Source: Pseudobutyrivibrio ruminis AD2017
GTDB lineage: Bacteria; Bacillota; Clostridia; Lachnospirales; Lachnospiraceae
Length of the DNA: 64,000 nt
NCBI RefSeq assembly: GCF_000424305.1
Contig: NZ_AUJQ01000004.1
Location: forward strand, 310,001 to 374,000
Direction: 5' to 3'
The notes beneath the pieces were generated by a model that saw only the letters and a list, made by a program, of their open reading frames with translations, searched no databases and was not told the DNA's origin. Below are positions 18,039 through 26,713 of the stretch, piece after piece. The stretch's first letter is position 1; the number at the start of each line of letters is the position of its first letter. Both the position numbers and the translations under genes were made by a program.

Positions 18039-19097
18039 ATGAAAAAAATAGTTATGACTGGCGGCGGTACTGCCGGTCACGTTACACCTAATCTTGCCCT
18101 TGTTCCTCTTCTTAAGGAAAAGGGATACGAGATTTTTTACATCGGCTCCTACACTGGCATCGAGAAAAAGCTGGTGGAAGATGCAGGCATTACCTATTAT
18201 GGTATCTCATCTGGTAAGCTTCGCCGCTACCATGATTGGAAGAATTTCACTGATCCATTTAGAGTAATCAAGGGATTTTCTGAGGCTAATCAGTTACTTA
18301 AGCACATCCAGCCTGATGTTGTATTTTCTAAGGGAGGATTCGTTTCAGTTCCTGTTGTTATGGCTGCTGCAAGACAGCACATTCCTGCAATCATCCACGA
18401 GTCTGATATGACTCCAGGACTTGCCAACAAGCTTGCTATTCCTTTCGCATCAAAGGTGTGCTGCAACTTCCCTGAGACTATGCAATATCTTCCTGATGGC
18501 AAGGCAGTACACACAGGCTCTCCTATTAGAAAGGAGCTTTTCTCTGGAAACCGCGAGGCAGGTCTTGCATTTACAGGATTTTCTGCTGACAAGCCTGTAA
18601 TCCTTATTATGGGCGGAAGCATTGGTTCTAGATTTATTAATAATGCTGTTTGGTCATCACTTGATACTTTACTTGAAAAATTCCAGATTGTTCATTTGGT
18701 TGGTAAGGGAAATATCAACAATGATTTAGTTGGTCGCACTGGTTATCAACAATATGAATTCATCAGTGAACAGCTTAATGATATTTTTGCAATGACTGAC
18801 CTTATGATTAGCCGTGCTGGTGCAAATTCTATCAGCGAAATTTTGGCTCTTAAGATTCCTAACATCTTAATTCCACTTTCAGCTGCTGCAAGCCGAGGCG
18901 ACCAAATCCTCAACGCAGAAAGCTACAAGAAGCAGGGATTTTCAACTGTACTTCAGGAAGAGGAGCTTACTGGGGAATTGCTTGTTAGCTCTGTAGAAGA
19001 TGTATATGCACGCCGCGATGAGATTAAAGAAAAAATGGCATCCAGCAAGTTACTGGACGCCAATAATACTATTCTTAATCTTATTTTAGAAGCTTAA
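18039..19097 (+). CDS. murG: UDP-N-acetylglucosamine--lipid-linked MurNAc-pentapeptide transferase
   Basis: MurG adds GlcNAc to lipid I at the inner membrane face, giving lipid II for peptidoglycan. The 352-residue protein carries the N-terminal glycine loop TGGGTAGHVTPNLAL and the C-domain UDP-GlcNAc motifs GGSIGS and SRAGANSISEILAL. The start at 18039 was preferred because GAGG lies 11 bases upstream and the protein then begins exactly at the first strand. Upstream TTG and ATG codons are less likely. The gene is the lone plus-strand member here, outside the usual division cluster, and its 3' end overlaps the convergent HIT gene by 12 bp. Confidence 0.95.
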   Translation: MKKIVMTGGGTAGHVTPNLALVPLLKEKGYEIFYIGSYTGIEKKLVEDAGITYYGISSGKLRRYHDWKNFTDPFRVIKGFSEANQLLKHIQPDVVFSKGGFVSVPVVMAAARQHIPAIIHESDMTPGLANKLAIPFASKVCCNFPETMQYLPDGKAVHTGSPIRKELFSGNREAGLAFTGFSADKPVILIMGGSIGSRFINNAVWSSLDTLLEKFQIVHLVGKGNINNDLVGRTGYQQYEFISEQLNDIFAMTDLMISRAGANSISEILALKIPNILIPLSAAASRGDQILNAESYKKQGFSTVLQEEELTGELLVSSVEDVYARRDEIKEKMASSKLLDANNTILNLILEA

Positions 19098-19496
19098 CTT
19101 CTTTACAACCTCAGCAGTTTCAGCGTCGCTGAAGCTCTGATGCTCCCATTCTTTGATGGCGCCGTCGCCAGCAAATCTTGGAATAACATGTACATGAAGA
19201 TGGTGAACTGTCTGTCCGGCAGCTTCACCATTATTTTGTATGATGTTAATTCCGTCGCAGCCTAATTCCTTCATCATTTTGTTTCCAATCTTCTTGGCAA
19301 GTGGAAGTGCCTTTGCAAGCACATCGTCATCTGCCTCTAAAAGATTAGCAAAATGATTCTTTGGTAAGATAAGAGCATGTCCCTTTGTTGCTGGGGATGC
19401 ATCTAAAATAACCTTAAATTCATCATCCTCGTAGATTGAGTTTGTAGGAATATCTCCATTTGCTAACTTGCAAAAAATGCAATTATTGTCCTTCAT
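19086..19496 (-). CDS. HIT family nucleotide hydrolase/transferase
   Basis: A 136-residue histidine-triad protein with the catalytic motif HHLHVHVIPRF near its C-terminal third and the N-terminal pair CIFCKLANGDIPTN, which often binds zinc. Bacterial Hint-type members hydrolyse aminoacyl- or lysyl-adenylates and other nucleoside phosphoramidates. It ends inside the convergent murG 3' end. GGAGG upstream supports the ATG at 19496. Confidence 0.95.
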   Translation of the reverse strand: MKDNNCIFCKLANGDIPTNSIYEDDEFKVILDASPATKGHALILPKNHFANLLEADDDVLAKALPLAKKIGNKMMKELGCDGINIIQNNGEAAGQTVHHLHVHVIPRFAGDGAIKEWEHQSFSDAETAEVVKKLSF

Positions 19497-19515
19497 TTCA
19501 TTATCCTCCTATTGA

Positions 19516-20508
19516 TTAGCTAAAAGTAAATATTTCATCAAGCATTCTAAGGGTTCTGAAATTGCCTTTGGCAGTCATATCTCCTACCGAAAATGCTCGC
19601 TGGAAAGTCTCACGTCCTGCAACAATGTTGTCCATAATGTTGGAATTCAGCTTCATGTAAACATCGATGTTATCTTCCTTGCCGTAATGGCAGTCCATCT
19701 GCTCGCCAGATACGTTGATGAAAAGAGGTAACTCCTTTCCATCTATCATAAACAGGTACTTGGCAGTAAATTCAGGATTTCCCCTAAAATGTACCTTGAA
19801 ATCATTAATATATTCGCCGCCGCTATCTTCCTTTTTCTCACCCATCATAGTTCTAAACATGCTGGTAAGATCGGCAATATCTGCCTTCTGAGTCTGAACA
19901 TATTCATCGTCAGATACGAACTTAGAAAGCTGCTCTGATTCCTGTGGAGAAAGCTCCAGCTGAGTAGTACGCAAGATGCTTCTTGTGACAGCCTGATTGC
20001 TGGTAGGCAAGCCCTTTGTATGCTGAGAAATGGTGCGATACAAGGTCTCCACTTTCTTTTCGATGATGTGGGCATACTCTGTGTTTTCGCGGAATTCCTT
20101 AACATCCTCTACATAGCCGCAAAAGCCTGAGCATGGCAATCCACCCAGGATTTCCCAAGCATTTTCCAGTGTTACCATGGCCTCGCGCTCACCGTAGGTG
20201 GTGGACATGACCACTGGCTGCATATAGGTGGTGGCAAGTGCAGTCTTGTCCGCATATAGCCAGCACGCATCCAAGAATTGATTCATGTATCCGCCTATGC
20301 CAAGCCACTCAACTGTGGTGGCAAGGATGATTCCATCAGCATCCTTAAGTGTCTGTGGAAGCATAGATATGGTGTTCTTCTGCTCGTAGATGTTGTAAAG
20401 CTTAACCTCTACCTGAAGCTCTGTCAGCACCTGCTCCATTTTGTTAATTACGTATAGTGTTGGGTCCTCTAATAGACCACGCCCTCCATAGTAAATGTTT
20501 ACCTTCAT
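19516..20508 (-). CDS. Flavodoxin-like NAD(P)H oxidoreductase fused to an SCP2-like domain
   Basis: The N-terminal half of this 330-residue protein is a flavodoxin-fold reductase. ADGIILATTVEWLGIGGYMN near residues 54-73 and PVVMSTTYGEREAM further on are at the FMN-binding loops of NADPH-dependent FMN reductase relatives. The C-terminal half (about 225-330: HFRGNPEFTAKYLFMIDG, then GRETFQRAFSVGDMTAKGNF) has the pattern of an SCP2 sterol-carrier-like lipid-binding domain. The fusion suggests a flavoprotein acting on a hydrophobic substrate (inference). Its ATG directly follows the rhomboid stop (TAAATG), so the genes are coupled. Confidence 0.78.
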   Translation of the reverse strand: MKVNIYYGGRGLLEDPTLYVINKMEQVLTELQVEVKLYNIYEQKNTISMLPQTLKDADGIILATTVEWLGIGGYMNQFLDACWLYADKTALATTYMQPVVMSTTYGEREAMVTLENAWEILGGLPCSGFCGYVEDVKEFRENTEYAHIIEKKVETLYRTISQHTKGLPTSNQAVTRSILRTTQLELSPQESEQLSKFVSDDEYVQTQKADIADLTSMFRTMMGEKKEDSGGEYINDFKVHFRGNPEFTAKYLFMIDGKELPLFINVSGEQMDCHYGKEDNIDVYMKLNSNIMDNIVAGRETFQRAFSVGDMTAKGNFRTLRMLDEIFTFS

Positions 20509-21174
20509 TTATTGCCCCTCTTCATCCTGTTTGTTACTTAAAAGTATAGATTTTTTCCTGTTTTGAATCAAGGTCTCAATTCCATAACATAGGAATGTAA
20601 GGATGAGCCCTGCAAGCAAACCTCCTAGATGGCCTACATTATCTGTGCCTGCTGTGGCAAAGCCAAAATATAAAGTCAAAGCCGCCATGAATAACATTCT
20701 CTTAGCACTAATCCCACTGTAGGAACCTCTATTACAAAGCACCACTATTATCATTCCGCCTACTATTCCAAAGATTGCCCCGGAAGCACCGGCAACAATA
20801 TCATTTTTGTTCATAAGACACAGATAAAAGAATGATAAAAATGAGCCAGCTAATCCTGAACCTAAATAGATTCCAAGGTAGCGCACTGGTCCTACTGCCC
20901 TTTCAAAAATCTGCCCTAATAAAAACAGTAGCAGCATGTTGTTAGCCAAATGCTGTATCCCAAAATGCATGAAGGTGGCTGTAAAAAGCCTATACCACTG
21001 TCCCTCATATAAAATAAGATACGGATTCATGGCGCCATTATTTAGCATAAAGGCGCTATCCTCCGTATCTCCTAAAAATTCCATCACAAGAAAGACAATT
21101 ATATTAATTGCCACCAAAATAAAAGTGATTGGTCCGTTCTTTGGATTTAAATATTCGTTAGTTTCCTGTTTCAA
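20509..21174 (-). CDS. Rhomboid family intramembrane serine protease
   Basis: The 221-residue protein has six or more hydrophobic segments. The catalytic serine lies in GASGAIFGIVGG, and the histidine partner is in NVGHLGGLLAG of the last conserved helix. Rhomboids cut transmembrane proteins within the bilayer. The gene lies two bases past dapA's stop and directly before the flavodoxin/SCP2 gene, so murE-dapA-rhomboid-flavodoxin form one transcript. The native substrate is unknown. Confidence 0.92.
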   Translation of the reverse strand: MKQETNEYLNPKNGPITFILVAINIIVFLVMEFLGDTEDSAFMLNNGAMNPYLILYEGQWYRLFTATFMHFGIQHLANNMLLLFLLGQIFERAVGPVRYLGIYLGSGLAGSFLSFFYLCLMNKNDIVAGASGAIFGIVGGMIIVVLCNRGSYSGISAKRMLFMAALTLYFGFATAGTDNVGHLGGLLAGLILTFLCYGIETLIQNRKKSILLSNKQDEEGQ

Positions 21175-21176
21175 AC

Positions 21177-22070
21177 TTATGCAAGCATTTCCTGTGGCAT
21201 TCTATGCAAAAGATTGCTCATGGCCACCTTATGCTCTTCCTCCATCTCTGTAAGTGGAAGTCTTAGGCTTCCTACATTAAATCCTAACATATTCATAGTG
21301 GATTTAACAGGGATTGGATTTACTTCACAGAAAAGTGCATCAACTAATTCAAGGTAATCAAGCTGAAGCTGTCTTGCCTTTTTCTCGTTGCCGTTAAGGT
21401 ATTCCATAACCATATCGTGAGTGCCCTGAGGTGCTACGTTTGAAAGCACCGATATAACACCAACTCCGCCAAGAGAAAGTATTGGCACAATCTGATCATC
21501 GTTACCTGAATAGATATCCAGGCAGCCTCTGCAAAGGCTGGCAAGCTTTGTTATCTGTGAAATGTTGCCGCTGGCTTCTTTGATACCTACGATATTTTTG
21601 AACTCAAGTGCAAGCTTTAAGGCTGTTTCTGGAAGGATGTTACAGCCTGTGCGGCTTGGCACATTGTACATGATGATTGGGAGGTCGACAGCCTTTGCAA
21701 TTGTAGAATAATGCTGGTACAAGCCCTCCTGTGTAGCCTTGTTATAGAAAGGTGTAACGATAAGAAATCCATCTACACCAAGCTTTTCAATCTTCTTTGA
21801 AAAATCGATTACAAGCTTTGTTGAGTTTCCGCCGCTGCCTGCGATAACTGGGATGCGATGGTTAACTCTTTTTACTGTAAAGTCGATGACAGAAAGCTTT
21901 TCTTCCTCGCTCATTGTGGCATTCTCACCTGTAGTGCCGCACACAACGATAGCGTCTGTGTGTCCTTCAATCTGTCTATCAATAAGAATTCCTAGCATGT
22001 CATAATTTACGGTCTCGTCTTCATTGAATGGAGTGATTAATGCTACTCCTGCGCCCTTAAATAATGTCAT
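21177..22070 (-). CDS. dapA: 4-hydroxy-tetrahydrodipicolinate synthase
   Basis: DapA condenses pyruvate with aspartate semialdehyde in lysine/DAP synthesis. The 297-residue protein has the TIM-barrel marks VVCGTTGENATMS (substrate loop), the YNVPSRTG tyrosine motif and the Schiff-base lysine in NIVGIKEASG. The gene overlaps the end of murE by 14 bp. Together with murE and dapF it makes a local DAP/peptidoglycan group, fitting a meso-DAP cell wall. Confidence 0.96.
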   Translation of the reverse strand: MTLFKGAGVALITPFNEDETVNYDMLGILIDRQIEGHTDAIVVCGTTGENATMSEEEKLSVIDFTVKRVNHRIPVIAGSGGNSTKLVIDFSKKIEKLGVDGFLIVTPFYNKATQEGLYQHYSTIAKAVDLPIIMYNVPSRTGCNILPETALKLALEFKNIVGIKEASGNISQITKLASLCRGCLDIYSGNDDQIVPILSLGGVGVISVLSNVAPQGTHDMVMEYLNGNEKKARQLQLDYLELVDALFCEVNPIPVKSTMNMLGFNVGSLRLPLTEMEEEHKVAMSNLLHRMPQEMLA

Positions 22071-23529
22071 TGCCGTCCTCCTTTACAATATCCGCGATAA
22101 GCTCGCGCTCGTCCATGTGGTGCTTAACACCCTTAATTTCCTGATAATCCTCGTGGCCCTTACCTGCAAGCACCACAATATCCCCTTCCTTTGCATTTAC
22201 AAGGCAATAGCGGATTGCTTCCTTGCGGTCAGGGATAGTTACATATTCGCCATCGGCTTTCTTTACGCCGATTAAGATGTCGTTAATGATGTCCATTGGC
22301 TCTTCGTTACGTGGGTTGTCTGATGTGACAACTGTAAGATCAGCTAATCTAGAGCTTACCTCACCCATCTCGTAACGACGGCTCTTTGCACGGTTACCAC
22401 CGCAGCCAAAGAGGCAAACCAATCTGCCTGGCTCGTAAGCCTTAAGTGTTGTAAGAAGGCTCTCAAGCGCCATGGCATTATGTGCATAGTCAATCATAAC
22501 TGTGAACTTCTTTGAAACTGGTACAAGCTCGATACGGCCCTTTACATGAACATCCTTAAGAGCTGCCTTGATTTTATCCTCTGCAACATCAAACTGCTTG
22601 CAGATAGCAACTGCTGTAAGTGAATTGTAAACAGAGAATGTACCTGGCACATTTACCTCAACATCCATGTTTTCCTTGCCAGCGATGTGGTACTTAACTC
22701 CAAGTGCGCCGTGCTCCTTAAGAAGCTCTACGTTTTCAGCAACAAGGTCGTTGTCCTTGCCGTAACCGTATTTGATAACATCGCAGGTATGTCCTTCAAG
22801 GATGCCATCGATGTGCTCGCTGTCTCCGTTGAAGATACCTACCTTACACTGCTGGAAGAGAAGGCTCTTGCAGTGCATATAATCTGCGAAATCCTTGTGT
22901 TCGTTCTCACCGATGTGATCTGGCTCAAGGTTAGTAAATACGCCAATATCAAAAGTGAAGCCTGAAACTCTGTGAAGCATAAGTGCCTGTGAGCTAACCT
23001 CCATAACAACAGCATCAAGGCCAGCATCTACCATCTGTCTGAAAAGCTCCTGAACACGATAAGATTCAGGTGTTGTGTTAACAGCTGGAATACGCTCCTC
23101 GCCTACGATAGACTCTATTGTTCCGATAAGGCCAGTCTTGATACCAGCCTTTTCAAGGATTGACTTAACCATGTATGTGGTAGTTGTCTTTCCCTTTGTA
23201 CCTGTGATACCGATGGTCTTAAGCTCCTTTGCTGGATGACCAAAGTAAGCAGCTGAAAGAATAGCCAGTGCCTGGCGGCTGTTTGCAACCTTGATGTATG
23301 TGACGCCATCTACTGGCTCTACGTCCTTTTCTATGATGATTGCAGTAGCGCCCTTTTCGATTACATCAGGGATAAAATCATGTGCATCCCTAACTGTACC
23401 CGAGATACACACAAACACACTATCCTTCTCTACCTTTCTAGAGTCATACACAAGTGTGGAGATTTCTTTATCAAGCTCTCCTGCATATAATTCATAATCT
23501 AATTCTTCTAATAAATCTCTTAACTTCAT
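22057..23529 (-). CDS. murE: UDP-MurNAc-L-Ala-D-Glu:meso-diaminopimelate ligase
   Basis: MurE adds the third amino acid to the peptidoglycan stem peptide. In this 490-residue ligase the ATP loop is GITGTKGKTTTTYM, with the central stretch VMEVSSQAL. The C-terminal motif SDNPRNEEP carries the DNPR signature that recognises meso-DAP rather than lysine. The ATG at 23529 has AAAGGA a few bases upstream; a TTG five codons earlier is rejected. dapA overlaps its 3' end by 14 bp, and dapF lies just upstream, separated by a palindromic repeat. Confidence 0.96.
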   Translation of the reverse strand: MKLRDLLEELDYELYAGELDKEISTLVYDSRKVEKDSVFVCISGTVRDAHDFIPDVIEKGATAIIIEKDVEPVDGVTYIKVANSRQALAILSAAYFGHPAKELKTIGITGTKGKTTTTYMVKSILEKAGIKTGLIGTIESIVGEERIPAVNTTPESYRVQELFRQMVDAGLDAVVMEVSSQALMLHRVSGFTFDIGVFTNLEPDHIGENEHKDFADYMHCKSLLFQQCKVGIFNGDSEHIDGILEGHTCDVIKYGYGKDNDLVAENVELLKEHGALGVKYHIAGKENMDVEVNVPGTFSVYNSLTAVAICKQFDVAEDKIKAALKDVHVKGRIELVPVSKKFTVMIDYAHNAMALESLLTTLKAYEPGRLVCLFGCGGNRAKSRRYEMGEVSSRLADLTVVTSDNPRNEEPMDIINDILIGVKKADGEYVTIPDRKEAIRYCLVNAKEGDIVVLAGKGHEDYQEIKGVKHHMDERELIADIVKEDGNDII

Positions 23530-23544
23530 AATTATCCTTTCCAA

Positions 23545-23595
23545 AGGCTTCCCCCTTCTAGGGGGAAGCTGTCAGCGCAGCTGACTGATGAGGGT
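23545..23595. repeat. Small palindromic intergenic repeat (REP-like, double hairpin)
   Basis: Between dapF and murE lie two adjacent hairpins: GCTTCCCCC/GGGGGAAGC (23547-23555, 23561-23569, 5-base loop) and GTCAGC/GCTGAC (23571-23576, 23580-23585). The tail TGATGAGGG follows. This arrangement is like the short mobile palindromes seen between genes in gut clostridia (recalled family resemblance). Only this copy is obvious in the window. In RNA it could also slow transcription or protect a transcript end. Confidence 0.75.
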
Positions 23596-23610
23596 CATAC
23601 CTAGCGCCCT

Positions 23611-24444
23611 CTATACATCAATCTCTCCCATAAACACCTCCGTAGCCGGCCCCGTCATAAACACATGATTACTCTCACGGTCATACTCAATAGTAAGATC
23701 ACCACCACGAAGATGCACCAGCACCTTATCCTCAGTCTTTCCATTTAGGATACAAGCCATCACACATGCGCAAGTGCCTGTTCCGCATGCCCATGTCTCG
23801 GCGCTACCGCGCTCCCAAACTCGCATATTTGCTTCTGTTCTGCTAATAATCTGAACAAATTCTGTATTGGTACGCTTTGGAAATCTTTCATGGTTCTCAA
23901 AAAGCGGACCGTAGGTCTCAAGTGGGAAGCTTGCTGTATCATCTACAAACACAACTGCATGTGGGTTGCCCATAGAAACACAAGTCATGTTCCAGGTCTT
24001 GCCGCCTACTTCGATTGGCTCATCAATAACCTTATCTCCCTTGGCAACTACTGGAATCTGTGAAGGCTCAAGGATTGGCTCTCCCATATCTACACGAACC
24101 TGCTCAACCTTACCATCCTTAGGAAAAAGAATCAGTGTAAGGATGCCAGCGCCTGTCTCCACTGTGATTTCAGTCTTGTCTGTGAGATGGTGGTCATACA
24201 CGTATTTGGCAACGCAGCGGATACCATTTCCGCACATCTCTGCCTCTGAGCCATCTGCATTATATATGTGCATTCTGAAATCCGCCTTATCAGATGGGCC
24301 TATGGTGATGAGGCCATCTGAGCCGATTCCAAAATGTCTGTCACTTACTTTAATAGAAACTTCTGCTGGGTTTTCAACCTTCTCTTCAAAAAGGTTTACA
24401 TATACATAGTCATTACCACAGCCATGCATTTTAGTAAATCTCAT
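23611..24444 (-). CDS. dapF: Diaminopimelate epimerase
   Basis: DapF converts LL-DAP to meso-DAP using two cysteines as acid/base pair. Both are visible in the 277-residue protein: Cys71 in MCGNGIRCVA and Cys220 in WACGTGTCACV. The N-terminal stretch KMHGCGNDYVYV is also typical. The gene is the first of the minus-strand run dapF, murE, dapA and diverges from the AraC-type regulator. The intergenic 143 bp hold the regulator's promoter. Confidence 0.97.
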   Translation of the reverse strand: MRFTKMHGCGNDYVYVNLFEEKVENPAEVSIKVSDRHFGIGSDGLITIGPSDKADFRMHIYNADGSEAEMCGNGIRCVAKYVYDHHLTDKTEITVETGAGILTLILFPKDGKVEQVRVDMGEPILEPSQIPVVAKGDKVIDEPIEVGGKTWNMTCVSMGNPHAVVFVDDTASFPLETYGPLFENHERFPKRTNTEFVQIISRTEANMRVWERGSAETWACGTGTCACVMACILNGKTEDKVLVHLRGGDLTIEYDRESNHVFMTGPATEVFMGEIDV

Positions 24445-24541
24445 AGGATGTCCTTTCGAATCATTTACGTAGTTCCCTCAATCTTAATTTTAGTATACTC
24501 CGCACTTTTTGTTTTACATAGTCATATTTGTGCGCAAAATA

Positions 24542-24569
24542 TTGCAAATAGTGCTCCTGGTGATATAAT
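24542..24569 (+). promoter_or_regulatory. Sigma-A-type promoter of the AraC-family gene
   Basis: TTGCAA (24542-24547) and TATAAT (24564-24569) are separated by 16 bp. The predicted start lies just before the AGGAGG ribosome site at 24577, giving a very short leader to the ATG at 24588. Confidence 0.7.
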
Positions 24570-24587
24570 TCTACTTAGGAGGATGCC

Positions 24588-25445
24588 ATGGAATCTTATT
24601 CTAAAAAAGGATATTTATACGACAATTTCAAGATTTTCCACCTGATAGATACTAATCTAGGGGAAATTGATTTTCACTATCATGATTTCCACAAGGTGCT
24701 TATTCACCTGTCAGGGAATACTTCATATTCAATAGAGGGGCAAACCTTTGATTTGCAGGCTGATGATATTGTATTTGTAAATGCAGGGGAAGTGCACCGT
24801 CCTATTTTCCATGATGATTCCCCTTATGAGCGTATCATCATCTATATTTCCAAGGATTTTCTGGCTGAGTATAGTCAAGCTGACAATGGTTTATCCTATT
24901 GCTTTAGAAATGCCATGGAAAATGGTTCCCATGTTTTGCGTCTTCATTCTTTTAAGAATTCCAGGGTGGCTGCCACGGTAGCCAAGCTTACTGCAAACCT
25001 AGGTATAGATGCCTATGCTAACGAACTATTGATGCAGGTGCTTTTCCTAGAATTTATGGTAGAGCTTAATCGTGCTGCCATCAGCGACGAGATTAAATAC
25101 ATATCTACAAATTATGCCGATTCAAAGGTAAGCGAAATCATTCATTATATTAATGAACATTTAAAAGAAGATTTATCTGTGGATGCTATTGCGGGAAAGT
25201 TCTATCTCTCTCGCTATTATCTCATGCACACCTTCAAGGATGAGACTGGCTACACTATAGGCAACTACATCACCATCAAGCGCCTGGCCCTAGCTCAGTC
25301 ATTAATCGATGCTGGCAAGCCAATCGCTGATGCTGCAGAGCAATCTGGCTTTGGTACCTATTCCACTTTCCTTCGTGCATACAAAAAGACCTATGGCACC
25401 AGCCCTAAAAAGAAGGCGGCGTCACAGGCCTCACTATCATTTTAA
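24588..25445 (+). CDS. AraC family transcriptional regulator with cupin sensor domain
   Basis: The 285-residue protein has an N-terminal cupin (HYHDFHKVLIHLSGNTSY, then DDIVFVNAGEVHRP) typical of sugar- or small-molecule-sensing AraC proteins. The C-terminal double helix-turn-helix spans about 180-275, with LSRYYLMHTFKDETG and QSGFGTYSTFLRAYKKTYG. AGGAGG precedes the ATG. No sugar-use genes lie next to it, so the target is unknown. The last codons (SQASLSF-stop) recur at 26694-26717 beyond the next gene with only synonymous changes, hinting that the ATPase gene was inserted behind this regulator. Confidence 0.92.
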   Translation: MESYSKKGYLYDNFKIFHLIDTNLGEIDFHYHDFHKVLIHLSGNTSYSIEGQTFDLQADDIVFVNAGEVHRPIFHDDSPYERIIIYISKDFLAEYSQADNGLSYCFRNAMENGSHVLRLHSFKNSRVAATVAKLTANLGIDAYANELLMQVLFLEFMVELNRAAISDEIKYISTNYADSKVSEIIHYINEHLKEDLSVDAIAGKFYLSRYYLMHTFKDETGYTIGNYITIKRLALAQSLIDAGKPIADAAEQSGFGTYSTFLRAYKKTYGTSPKKKAASQASLSF

Positions 25446-25446
25446 T

Positions 25447-26487
25447 TTATATAGTCTGATGCTGAACAAACTCCTTGAAAAATGGAAGAGCAAAACATAA
25501 TCTTCCATAGGCTCCATCTGACTTAAGAATCCCAGAGTTTTCCAACGTACTTTGATATGATGAAAAATTATTTGAATCCATCTGGATGCTCTCTCTTACT
25601 GTCTTAACAGATACATTATCCTCAAAACCTGAAATTGCTTCTGTTACCTTTTGTTCTGCAGGGGATAATTCTTCCCATATCTTCTCATAAGAACTTTCTT
25701 CAAGGCTGGTCTTATACTCAAAAAGAATTTTATCATCAACTGCTTTCTTTTTTGATTCAAATAAATAATAGCCTAGTATCTGAAATCCATATGAATATCC
25801 ATCAGTTAGCTTCGCCATCTCAAACGATTCTGCCTCACCTATTCCAAAAATCTCTTCATATTGCTTTGCCATTCGCCTCATATTTAACGCACTGAGTGAT
25901 ACCTTAGGGGCTCTCTTTAAAAATGTTTGTGAGCGATTATTCTGCAAGGCTCTAACATTCTTATATAAGCCTGTCATTAATACAAACACAGGTAATTTTT
26001 CACGTAAGCAATGCTGATAATAATTTGTAAACTCCCTTACATTCTGTGAATTAATCACTTCATCTATTGTTATTAATACTTTGATATCATGCTTTGCCAA
26101 TGTTTTTAGCATAGAATCTATATCAAGCTGTATATCTGAATATTTTTCATCTTTATCAAGTGAGATAGATACTCCTTTTATCGAGACATCGAATTTAACC
26201 TTTGGAAATTTCCTTTGTGTTTTCTTATATAAATTTGCCGCAAGCGAATTTAACATATCTGTCTCTACATTTAGATCGATATGAAGCCATTTTTTATCTT
26301 CTGCAAGTCTATGCGAAACAGCTGTCATCAGTACAGTTTTTCCTGATCCTCTTGCACCAAGTAACAAATACATATGTGTAGACGGTATTTCCGAATTAAA
26401 TGTATTTATTATTTTGTTCTGTTCTTCTGTTCTAGGAATGTATAAATTTGGTTCTGTTCCAAAATCTAAGCTAAAGGGATTATTCAT
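25447..26487 (-). CDS. AAA ATPase with C-terminal winged-helix-like region
   Basis: A 346-residue P-loop ATPase of the ORC/Cdc6-like AAA type often found singly in clostridia and archaea. Walker A is GARGSGKT (44-51), Walker B is VLITIDEV (137-144), and a sensor stretch FVLMTGLYKNV follows. The C-terminal part (about 270-346) looks like a winged helix (VKTVRESIQMDSNNFSSYQS). GGAGG precedes the ATG. The gene is convergent with the AraC-type gene, with one base between their ends. Its upstream region carries iteron-like repeats. The function is unknown; DNA-bound switch or mobile-element maintenance roles are guesses. Confidence 0.8.
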   Translation of the reverse strand: MNNPFSLDFGTEPNLYIPRTEEQNKIINTFNSEIPSTHMYLLLGARGSGKTVLMTAVSHRLAEDKKWLHIDLNVETDMLNSLAANLYKKTQRKFPKVKFDVSIKGVSISLDKDEKYSDIQLDIDSMLKTLAKHDIKVLITIDEVINSQNVREFTNYYQHCLREKLPVFVLMTGLYKNVRALQNNRSQTFLKRAPKVSLSALNMRRMAKQYEEIFGIGEAESFEMAKLTDGYSYGFQILGYYLFESKKKAVDDKILFEYKTSLEESSYEKIWEELSPAEQKVTEAISGFEDNVSVKTVRESIQMDSNNFSSYQSTLENSGILKSDGAYGRLCFALPFFKEFVQHQTI

Positions 26488-26503
26488 AGCTGACCTCCTT
26501 ATA

Positions 26504-26596
26504 TTACAACTTATTACATGTTTATAATCATCTTACAACTTATTACAGGTTTTATTTTATATTACAACTTATTACAAGTTATTACAACTTATTACT
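26504..26596. repeat. Iteron-like direct repeats upstream of the AAA ATPase gene
   Basis: Four copies of TTACAACTTATTAC(A) begin at 26504, 26533, 26562 and 26582. The first three are spaced exactly 29 bp and the last 20 bp. Shorter relatives (ATTACTGTTT) continue to about 26630. They cover the promoter region right up to the ribosome site. Binding sites for the ATPase's own winged helix are the simplest reading (inference). Confidence 0.8.
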
Positions 26597-26655
26597 GTTT
26601 TGAAGTTCCTATTACTGTTTATTACTATTTTAATATTTTAATTATTATCCATACA

Positions 26656-26702
26656 AAAAAGACCTGTGCCCTCATCCCTTGTAAAAGGCTGAGTCACAGG
26701 CC
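26656..26702 (-). terminator. Terminator of the two-lobed membrane-anchored protein gene
   Basis: The stem GACCTGTG/CACAGGCC (26661-26668, 26695-26702, one G-T pair) continues inside as CTCA/TGAG and is followed on the minus strand by TTTTTTG. The right arm overlaps the ghost copy of the AraC-type gene's 3' end. Confidence 0.75.
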
Positions 26703-26713
26703 TCGCTGTCGTT

